NCBI GenBank assembly: GCA_009779495.1
Contig: WRED01000017.1
Coordinates: 1 to 38,755 of the forward strand
DNA: 38,755 nt
From: Oscillospiraceae bacterium
GTDB lineage: Bacteria > Bacillota > Clostridia > Oscillospirales > Acutalibacteraceae
Direction of reading: 5' to 3'
Positions 33,017 through 38,755 of this stretch are shown in pieces. Numbering within the stretch: the first letter of the stretch is position 1; every line of letters begins with the position of its first letter. The position numbers were made by a program, and so were the translations under genes. The notes beneath the pieces were generated by a model. That model was given only the letters and a program-made list of their open reading frames with translations. It searched no databases and was not told the origin of the DNA.

Positions 33017-33592
33017 ATGTCAGTTACAAATATTATGATCGTCGGCGTCGGCGGGCAGGGAACCCTGCTCGCCAGCCGGATACTGGGCGCGGCCCTGGCG
33101 TCCGAGGGCTATGACGTCAAGGTGTCCGAGGTGCACGGCATGAGCCAGCGCGGCGGCTCCGTGGTGACTTATGTAAAATATGGAGAAAAAGTGTACTCAC
33201 CTATCGTCGAAAAGGGCGAGGCCGATATCGTTTTAGCTTTCGAGCAGCTTGAGGCGGCGCGGTGGCTCGAGTACGCGAAGCCCAGCGGAAAATTCATTGT
33301 CAACACACAGAAGATCGATCCCATGACGGTGGTCACGGGAGCGGCGGAGTATCCAGACGGCGTGCTGGAAAAGCTTGAGTCGGCCGGCGCGGACGTTTTT
33401 GCGCTCGACGCGCTGCCTTTAGCCGTGGAAGCGGGTTCCGCCAAGGCCGTGAACGTCGTGCTGATCGGTGCGATGGCGGCGCGGACGTCCATACAGAAAG
33501 ACGTCTGGATCGGCGCACTCAAAAGCACGGTGCCCGAGAAGTTTCTGGAAATGAATTTGAGAGCGTTTGAATTAGGATATTCAAAAGTCTGA
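33017..33592 (+). CDS. iorB: Indolepyruvate:ferredoxin oxidoreductase, beta subunit
   Basis: 191 residues; ATG with AAAAGGATGG upstream. GVGGQGTLLASRILGAALASEG near the N-terminus is the gamma-domain nucleotide-like motif of 2-oxoacid:acceptor oxidoreductases, and EVHGMSQRGGSVVTYVKYG is the conserved MSQRGG block. It forms the second subunit of IOR with iorA. The 104-base gap to iorA is filled by the two-hairpin motif, so the subunit ratio may be set post-transcriptionally. Confidence 0.95.
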   Translation: MSVTNIMIVGVGGQGTLLASRILGAALASEGYDVKVSEVHGMSQRGGSVVTYVKYGEKVYSPIVEKGEADIVLAFEQLEAARWLEYAKPSGKFIVNTQKIDPMTVVTGAAEYPDGVLEKLESAGADVFALDALPLAVEAGSAKAVNVVLIGAMAARTSIQKDVWIGALKSTVPEKFLEMNLRAFELGYSKV

Positions 33593-33628
33593 TTCATAAT
33601 CCTACTCCGCCGCGGAAAACATATCATT

Positions 33629-34606
33629 ATGAAAACTCTGATGATATTTTACGGCGAAACCGGGGCGGATATGCTTTCGTCGCTGATCAAATGCTCGCTT
33701 GAATCAAAGGGCGTGGACTGCGATGTTATCAATATGGATTCCCGGTTCACCGGGTCGCGGCTGGACCGATTTCATAGCAGAATCAAGAGCGGGGGTTACA
33801 GCCATGCGATCGTTTTTCAGTCCGACGTCGCCGCGCGGCTGTCGGAGCTGAAAAAAAGGTCCGCGCTTGAGTTCGAGATCATCATGGTTTGCCAAAATTA
33901 CGGCTGCCCGCGCGATACGGCGTCTCTTGGCGCGGACAAGTATGTGATTCCCCACGAGGAGCTGCGCTTTGAGTTCGTGGGAAAAAACGTGGAGGACGCG
34001 AAAATTTTGAGCTTCGGGCTGCCGCTTGGCTCGGAATGCTGTAGGACGGCGGGCAGGGGAGCCGCCCGTACAGAAATCGGTCTTGACAGCCAAAAGGGCG
34101 TCGTGCTATACTTGTGTGACGGCGCTTCGGTGAGCGAGGCCTGTGATGCTGTGACGGTACTCGCGGAGCTTTGCGGCGAAAGCTTCAACCACGTGGTTCT
34201 ATGCGGGGACAGGGCGAACGCGGAAAAGTATTCGCTGAAATTTTCAAAGCTCGCGAACGTCTATGTCGAAAGTAAATTTGACAGCGTGTACCTTTATATG
34301 GACGCGTGCGACATCGCTTTTTCCGCTCCGAACGCGGTGCTTTTGACCGCGGCCGCCGCGCGGATGATCCCAGTCATTCTGTTTCGGGCGTACAAAAGGG
34401 ACGAGAAAATGAACGTGGAATTTTTCTGCGGCAGGGGAATGGCGTTTACCGGAAAAACAGCGAGGGACAAGGCCTCATACGCGGCAAGGCTCTGTACGAC
34501 CGCGCGTTTTCGGGACAATATCACGGACGCGCAGAAAAAATATATCACGGCTGACGGCGCGGAAAGGCTCGCGAACTATATCAGCGAAACCCATAGGGGC
34601 GATTAG
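33629..34606 (+). CDS. Diverged GT28/MGDG-synthase-like protein
   Basis: 325 residues. Not a close match to a named family, but the layout follows diacylglycerol glucosyltransferase/MGDG synthases. After a Rossmann-type N-terminus, ADKYVIPHEELRFEFVGK and FGLPLGSEC resemble the acceptor-domain linker. YLYMDACDIAFSAPNAVLLT and AARMIPVILFRAYKRDEKMN (221-264) occupy the place of the nucleotide-sugar loop. The usual KPGG segment is replaced by APNAV, so donor binding may be altered or lost. The last residues (HRGD) and stop are encoded within a small repeat hairpin. Only 36 bases after iorB, so probably co-transcribed. Confidence 0.6.
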   Translation: MKTLMIFYGETGADMLSSLIKCSLESKGVDCDVINMDSRFTGSRLDRFHSRIKSGGYSHAIVFQSDVAARLSELKKRSALEFEIIMVCQNYGCPRDTASLGADKYVIPHEELRFEFVGKNVEDAKILSFGLPLGSECCRTAGRGAARTEIGLDSQKGVVLYLCDGASVSEACDAVTVLAELCGESFNHVVLCGDRANAEKYSLKFSKLANVYVESKFDSVYLYMDACDIAFSAPNAVLLTAAAARMIPVILFRAYKRDEKMNVEFFCGRGMAFTGKTARDKASYAARLCTTARFRDNITDAQKKYITADGAERLANYISETHRGD

Positions 34607-34615
34607 CAATCGCCC
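34597..34615. repeat. Small GGGCGATT hairpin repeat, copy 2
   Basis: GGGCGATT-AGC-AATCGCCC, same stem as at 15359-15377. It contains the TAG stop of the GT28-like gene. Confidence 0.6.
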
Positions 34616-34644
34616 GCAACATCTATTTTACAAGGGGGATAAAT

Positions 34645-35238
34645 ATGACTGCACTGAAAAAAATTGTTCAAAACAAGTGGGTTTGCCTGTTCTGGCTGGT
34701 TTTCGGGATCGGATATGTGACCTGGTTCGGCTTTCTGAAGAACCCGTTTGAGTTCACCGCCAGCATGATCGGCCTGGATTATCCGTGGGGCTTCAAGGGC
34801 TGGGGCGTTTTTTCCACGATATCCATTGCGCTCAACACGATGTACATGTACAATCGCTACGGCTACAAGGGCCGGACGGGGCGCGTCTTTTTGATCCTTG
34901 CGGCGGCGTGTATTTTTACAACGATCAACATCCCGTCAACGGAGATTTTGAGTCTCCAGCTTGTGGCGCATTGGAGTACGGCGCTCCTGTTCGGCGTATT
35001 TAACTCATTGGCAATGGGAATTATTTTGGTAAACATGCGCAAAAAGAGCAAGAAGTTTATGGTTACATTGTACATGTTTATTGGGCTGCTTGCGCTTATG
35101 ATCGCACTGCTCATAGCTTTCAATAAGAACGGCGTTATTGAAAATATCCCGATGTGGGGGGCGTACATAATCCTCTTTATGGCGAACTACACGAGCTTTT
35201 ATGATAAGCCGGAAGTACTCTCAGTCGTTAACAAATAA
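34645..35238 (+). CDS. Six-helix membrane protein of unknown function
   Basis: 197 residues, ATG after AAGGGGG. Hydrophobic segments at about 11-29, 52-69, 81-96, 105-129, 139-159 and 168-185; short basic loops (MRKKSKK, RYGYKGRTGR) suggest the odd loops face the cytoplasm. No conserved motif that I recognise. The ORF follows the GT28-like gene by 38 bases and ends at a strong terminator, so it probably closes the paaK/iorAB transcription unit. Confidence 0.75.
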   Translation: MTALKKIVQNKWVCLFWLVFGIGYVTWFGFLKNPFEFTASMIGLDYPWGFKGWGVFSTISIALNTMYMYNRYGYKGRTGRVFLILAAACIFTTINIPSTEILSLQLVAHWSTALLFGVFNSLAMGIILVNMRKKSKKFMVTLYMFIGLLALMIALLIAFNKNGVIENIPMWGAYIILFMANYTSFYDKPEVLSVVNK

Positions 35239-35258
35239 GTATAATAAATACAAAAAAG

Positions 35259-35300
35259 TCCGCACGAAAGTAGTTGATCTGTTTTCGTGCGGATGTATTT
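35259..35300 (+). terminator. Terminator between the membrane-protein gene and thrS
   Basis: Perfect 11-bp stem TCCGCACGAAA / TTTCGTGCGGA, preceded by A6 and followed by TGTATTTTG. Could serve both strands. A small palindrome AGGTGTT-AC-AACACCT (35338-35353) lies just past the thrS stop. Confidence 0.75.
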
Positions 35301-35363
35301 TGTTAACCTACAATATATATTTTTGTCAACCCACAATAGGTGTTACAACACCTCTTACGTTCA

Positions 35364-37307
35364 TCAAAAAATAACTTTCTCAGCGTTCTCTTTCAGCAAC
35401 ATCGCAACAAAATCCTCATGTATCATGGCGCCGATATCGCCCTCGCCGCGCCTGCGAACCGAGTACGATCCGCCCTCCATCTCCTTGTCGCCGACCAGCA
35501 GCATGTACGGGATTTTTTCGAGCTGCGCCTCACGAATCTTGTAGCCGATCTTCTCGCTGCGCTCGTCGCACGTCACCCTGAATCCAAGCGCTTCCAGTTT
35601 CGCGGCGGCGTCATTCGCGCAGTCGTGGTGCCGGTCGGAAATCGGCAGCAGGCGAATCTGCTCCGGCGCGAGCCAAAGCGGAAACGCGCCCGCGTACTTC
35701 TCGATAAGCAGCGCCAAAGTCCGCTCATAGCAGCCGATTGACGTGCGGTGGATGATATACGGGTTCTTTTTTACACCGTCGGCGTCAACGTACTCCATGC
35801 CGAATTTCTCGGCCAGAAGCTGATCCACCTGGATGGTGATGAGCGTGTCCTCCTTGCCGTGGACGTTCCTGATCTGAATGTCAAGCTTCGGGCCGTAGAA
35901 CGCGGCCTCGCCCACGCCGACCTTGTAGTCAAGCCCCAGATGGTCAAGGATTTTGCCCATCGTCTCCTGCGCGTCGTTCCACTGCTCCGCGTCGCCGATA
36001 TATTTCTCGCGGTCATTCGGATCCCACTGCGAGAAGCGGTATGAAACGTCCTCATACAGCCCCAGGGTTTTCAGCATGAAGATGGCCAGCTCAAGGCAGT
36101 CATTGAACTCCTTTTCAAGCTGCGCGGGCGTGCACATCAGGTGCCCCTCTGAAATCGTGAACTGCCGCACGCGGATCAGGCCGTGCATTTCGCCCGACGC
36201 CTCGTTGCGAAAGAGGGTAGAGGTCTCGTTGTAACGCAGCGGCAGGTCGCGGTAGGAGCGGCTACGGTTGAGGTACGCCTGGTACTGGAACGGGCAGGTC
36301 ATGGGGCGCAGGGCGAAAACCTCCTTGCCGGATTCCTCGTCGCCCATGACGAACATGCCGTCCTTGTAATGATCCCAGTGGCCGGAAAGCTTATACAGAT
36401 CGCTCTTGGCCATATAGGGAGTTTTTGTGAGCTGCCAGCCGCGCCTCTGCTCCTCATCCTCCACGAATCGCTGGAGAAGCTGGATGACCCGTGCGCCCTT
36501 CGGCAGAATGACGGGCAATCCCTGGCCGATAAGCTCGGAGGTTGTGAAGTACTCAAGGTCGCGCCCGAGCTTGTTGTGATCGCGCTTTTTCGCTTCTTCC
36601 ACGGCCGCGAGGTATGCGTCCAGCTCGTCCTTTTTCGTGAATGCCGTGCCGTATATCCTTTGAAGCATCTTTTTGTTCGAGTCGCCGCGCCAATAAGCGC
36701 CCGTGCAGGACGTCAGCTTAAACGCCTTGACACGCCCGGTGTCGGGCAGGTGCGGCCCGGCGCAGAGGTCGTCAAAGTCCCCCTGCTTAAAAAACGAAAT
36801 CTTCTCGCCTTTGCCCGCGTGCTCGCGGATCAGCTCCGCCTTGTAGATTTCGCCCTCGTTTTCCGCCTTGGCGATTGCCTCATCCGCGTCCAGCTCGTAC
36901 CGCTCAAGCGGCAGCGATTCCTTGACGATCTTCTTCATCTCGTCCTCGATTTTTTGGAGGACTTCCGGCGTAAAGGGAACGTCCGAATCGAAGTCGTAGT
37001 AAAAGCCGTTGTCGATGGCGGGACCGATGGCGAGCTTCGTTTCCGGGTACAGGCGCTTCACCGCCTGAGCAAGGACGTGCGACGCCGTATGCCGAAACGC
37101 GTGTTTGCCCTCGTCGCTGTCGAATGTCAGGATCTCAAGCGTACAGTCACCGTTGAGCGGCGCGCGAAGGTCGCAGGCCGCGCCGTCGATTTTACAGGCG
37201 CACGCGGCCTTGAACAGCCCGGCGCCCAGGTCCCTGGCCACGTCCGTGGCCGTGACGCCGGCGTCGTATTCCTTTACAACGCCGCCTCTTAATGTTACCT
37301 TGATCAT
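35364..37307 (-). CDS. thrS: Threonyl-tRNA synthetase
   Basis: 647 residues with GGAGGG before the ATG. N-terminal TGS domain, then the editing (SAD) domain with HTASHVLAQAV and AIGPAIDNGFYYDFD. The class II core contains RPMTCPFQYQAYL and YNETSTLFRNE (motif 2), and IHRTSIGCYERTLALLIEKYAG (motif 3 region, residues separated by family convention) precedes the anticodon-binding domain. It charges tRNA-Thr. Expression is governed by the T-box leader immediately upstream. Confidence 0.97.
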   Translation of the reverse strand: MIKVTLRGGVVKEYDAGVTATDVARDLGAGLFKAACACKIDGAACDLRAPLNGDCTLEILTFDSDEGKHAFRHTASHVLAQAVKRLYPETKLAIGPAIDNGFYYDFDSDVPFTPEVLQKIEDEMKKIVKESLPLERYELDADEAIAKAENEGEIYKAELIREHAGKGEKISFFKQGDFDDLCAGPHLPDTGRVKAFKLTSCTGAYWRGDSNKKMLQRIYGTAFTKKDELDAYLAAVEEAKKRDHNKLGRDLEYFTTSELIGQGLPVILPKGARVIQLLQRFVEDEEQRRGWQLTKTPYMAKSDLYKLSGHWDHYKDGMFVMGDEESGKEVFALRPMTCPFQYQAYLNRSRSYRDLPLRYNETSTLFRNEASGEMHGLIRVRQFTISEGHLMCTPAQLEKEFNDCLELAIFMLKTLGLYEDVSYRFSQWDPNDREKYIGDAEQWNDAQETMGKILDHLGLDYKVGVGEAAFYGPKLDIQIRNVHGKEDTLITIQVDQLLAEKFGMEYVDADGVKKNPYIIHRTSIGCYERTLALLIEKYAGAFPLWLAPEQIRLLPISDRHHDCANDAAAKLEALGFRVTCDERSEKIGYKIREAQLEKIPYMLLVGDKEMEGGSYSVRRRGEGDIGAMIHEDFVAMLLKENAEKVIF

Positions 37308-37329
37308 AGTATCAACCCTCCAAAAAATT

Positions 37330-37622
37330 AAAACAGCCTCATCCCAGAAAAAGGGATGAAGCTGTACTTAGCTCCACGGTTCCACCCGTATTGCGAGGAT
37401 GCCTGACGCATATCCCCGCCGCTTGACAGCCTTAACGCGGCCATACGGCGAACCTTAACGCCACAGCATTAACTGTTTGAGTCATGGCGGCTTTTCGGAA
37501 CGCACTCCGCAACGGTCACTTTTCCGCAGTTTTTACCGGCGATTTCAGCCTTGGCGTCCGGCTCTCTGAAAAAACATAAATGGGAAAAGCGGTTTGCGTC
37601 ATTGATTTAGGCGATTCAGTTT
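37330..37622 (-). promoter_or_regulatory. T-box riboswitch leader of thrS
   Basis: On the minus strand the T-box GGGTGGAACCGTGG lies at 37387-37374, followed by a terminator (CAGCTTCATCCC / GGGATGAGGCTG plus TTTTAATTTTTT, 37364-37322). Stem I base pairs CGCA..CCGC with GCGG..TGCG, and the bulge above it holds ACC (37516-37514), a threonine codon, as likely specifier. The T-box variable base (TGGA) fits a U discriminator of tRNA-Thr. Uncharged tRNA-Thr would favour antitermination. Confidence 0.92.
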
Positions 37623-37628
37623 TTATAG

Positions 37629-37657
37629 ACAATACCATATAATCATACGTTTGTCAA
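37629..37657 (-). promoter_or_regulatory. Promoter of the thrS T-box leader
   Basis: Minus strand TTGACA (37657-37652), 17-base spacer, TATTGT (37634-37629). Confidence 0.75.
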
Positions 37658-37691
37658 GTGTTTTTTTAGCAGCCCATAGAAAATAAAAATA

Positions 37692-37720
37692 TTGACATTT
37701 TTCGAGCGTTAATCTATACA
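37692..37720 (+). promoter_or_regulatory. Promoter of a small holin-like-toxin-type ORF
   Basis: TTGACA (37692-37697), 17-base spacer, TATACA (37715-37720). The roughly 86-base leader that follows contains CCCAC-GGAC-GTGGG and ends in a purine-rich AAGGTGGTGG site. Confidence 0.65.
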
Positions 37721-37812
37721 TGTACGCGTGGGGTCCGATTCAGATGCCCGAAAAGTGGCGCGAACCCACGGACGTGGGCGGTTGTTTCCCTCCCCGAAAG
37801 GTGGTGGTGTTT

Positions 37813-38073
37813 ATGTACATTACGTTACTGGAGCTGCTTGCTCTGGTAACCGCGATGGCCAGTCAAGCGTTTTTTTGTTTAGTGAAACATTATCCCTGTC
37901 CCGCGTCTAACATCTACCATCCAGAATCCGGCATCTCATACTATGTAGATCCCCGATTCCAACACCGCATACTCATGGTCGTGCACCCGGAAATATTTGA
38001 GCACCGGCTCCTTAAAAACAAGATAGTCCTTGACCGAGTAGTTTTCCAGCGTGAGCGTGCGGACCTTGTATGA
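37813..38073 (+). CDS. Putative holin-like small hydrophobic toxin, probably degraded
   Basis: The first about 25 residues after the ATG (MYITLLELLALVTAMASQAF) look like the short hydrophobic peptides annotated as holin-like or type I toxins in Firmicutes. Those typically start MYIT/MVTxxEL, follow a GTGGG-rich leader and are about 30 residues long. Here the frame runs on to 86 residues, but the second half is the antisense of the convergent gene and shows no pattern of its own. The native stop seems to have been lost. No antisense RNA promoter is clear. Confidence 0.35.
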   Translation: MYITLLELLALVTAMASQAFFCLVKHYPCPASNIYHPESGISYYVDPRFQHRILMVVHPEIFEHRLLKNKIVLDRVVFQRERADLV

Positions 38074-38607
38074 ATTTTTATTGCAGACGTACAATGTGTC
38101 GTCGTACTTTGTGATGCTGACGGGATATGAAAAAGCGGAGGTCGCGCCGCCGCCGATACGCAGCAGGACGCGTCCCTCGTCCGGGGAGTAGCATATGACG
38201 GCGTTGCGGTCGGGCACGGCGCACCAGACATTTTTGCCGTCTGCGGCAAGGTCGCGCACCGGCTCGTCCTGATAGGTGAGCGTACCCTCCCAAATGGGCG
38301 CGCCCGCGCTGCTGAATATATGCATTTCGCCCGTGTCATACAGCGCGATGACTCCGCTGTTGACCATGACCGCCGCGTCACAGCTTATAAAATCACCCAA
38401 ATGCTCGGCTATCGTTTTGAATTCCGCGCCGAACTTATTGCTTAAATATGTTTTTGTCGTGATGGGGAACGCTTCGCTCTTGTCCTGCTCATAAGAAAAA
38501 AACGCGGCTCTGACGCTGCCGTCCTCCATGGTGCGCTTGTCGGCATATAAAAACCCGCCCGCGTGCGGTATGATGTCAAGAACCTCACCGCTGACAATCC
38601 TGTCCAA
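37936..38607 (-). CDS. Beta-propeller-like protein of unknown function
   Basis: 223 residues from a TTG start after GGGGTGAT. Repeated short beta-rich units with V/L-[AS]-DG-x-[NV]-[VW] and YVCNKNSYKVRTL character (for example RDLAADGKNVWCAVPDRNAV and SITKYDDTLYVCNKNSYKV) suggest an NHL/WD-like propeller fragment of about four or five blades. No signal peptide or catalytic motif. It may be a partial propeller or a fold of a different kind. A MITE-like element begins 33 bases upstream of its start, so its promoter region may be inside that element. Confidence 0.65.
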   Translation of the reverse strand: MDRIVSGEVLDIIPHAGGFLYADKRTMEDGSVRAAFFSYEQDKSEAFPITTKTYLSNKFGAEFKTIAEHLGDFISCDAAVMVNSGVIALYDTGEMHIFSSAGAPIWEGTLTYQDEPVRDLAADGKNVWCAVPDRNAVICYSPDEGRVLLRIGGGATSAFSYPVSITKYDDTLYVCNKNSYKVRTLTLENYSVKDYLVFKEPVLKYFRVHDHEYAVLESGIYIV

Positions 38608-38639
38608 GTTGTATCACCCCAAAATAATTCTGTATAATA

Positions 38640-38755
38640 GACCTCCTCGGAAACTAGCCGCGAGCGGATAAACGAGGATTTTTTTCGTCCCGCAAGTAAA
38701 AAAGCGCAGGAATAATTTGTTTATTGCGAGCATTTTTTGCGCGGCAGGACGGAAA
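38640..38755. mobile_element. MITE-like element, cut by the window end
   Basis: Begins GACCTCCTCGG after TA (38638-38639). From about 38673 it follows the core of the 29213-29366 element (CGAGGATTTTTT, GCGCAGGAATA, GAGCATTTTT, GCGCGG, CGGAAA). The right end is outside the window. Confidence 0.7.

Noticed and set aside
36183-37292. A 369-codon open frame on the plus strand opposite thrS
   Set aside because: It is the complement of an intact, highly conserved thrS; no ribosome site or recognisable protein; an effect of high G+C.
38074-38560. Continuation of a plus-strand protein after the toxin-like ORF
   Set aside because: Only antisense of the beta-propeller-like gene; no pattern of its own.
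1-38755. CRISPR array, tRNA or rRNA genes
   Set aside because: No regularly spaced short direct repeats, no cloverleaf or rRNA-like sequence seen on reading; a tRNAscan or CRISPR search would be decisive.

Overview
The window looks like the chromosome of an anaerobic, Gram-positive, low-redundancy Firmicute (Clostridia, probably Oscillospiraceae or Christensenellales; the exact lineage cannot be fixed from sequence alone). The reasons are strong AAAGGA/GGAGG ribosome binding sites, a T-box leader on thrS, SpoVB-, HemZ- and RqcP-type genes in Firmicute order, a single long Rel protein, and ferredoxin-dependent keto-acid oxidoreductase genes. Coding G+C is moderately high, so many long antisense frames are present that are not genes. 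|| Left part, plus strand (1-11.1 kb): a redox operon made of a GlpA-like FAD dehydrogenase with a BFD [2Fe-2S] domain (cut by the window start), a pyridine-nucleotide/FAD oxidoreductase, a DUF1667 protein, an FGGY kinase and an alkyl-DHAP-synthase-like flavoprotein. Two secreted or membrane-anchored SGNH-type esterases follow, then pgi, a small P-loop protein, and yceD-rpmF under a perfect consensus promoter. || Middle, minus strand (11.2-27.5 kb): a housekeeping block read leftward: Eis-like GNAT, recJ, a CDP-alcohol phosphatidyltransferase, rel, dtd, an MBL hydrolase, hemZ, a uridine-kinase-like kinase, spoVB-like flippase, mazG, HU, a methyltransferase, rqcP and ychF. The spoVB-mazG-HU-rqcP order matches the B. 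subtilis yabM-yabN-yabO neighbourhood. || Right part (27.5-35.3 kb), plus strand: a sodium/solute symporter, a phenylacetate-CoA-ligase-type enzyme, indolepyruvate:ferredoxin oxidoreductase iorA and iorB, a diverged GT28/MGDG-synthase-like protein and a six-helix membrane protein. The first four genes would fit uptake, activation and interconversion of aryl acids and aryl pyruvates. The end holds thrS with its T-box (minus strand), a small holin-like-toxin-type ORF with its own promoter, and a beta-propeller-like protein. || The least expected content is non-coding. At least five inverted-repeat elements flanked by TA (54, 154, 178 and 201 bp, plus one cut by the window end) sit at gene ends or starts; one has replaced the C-terminus of a membrane protein and another abuts the HU stop codon. 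A two-hairpin intergenic motif occurs inside two different redox operons. Two inverted copies of a CATTGCGAGCG-type repeat lie 13.5 kb apart, and a small GGGCGATT hairpin repeat occurs twice.
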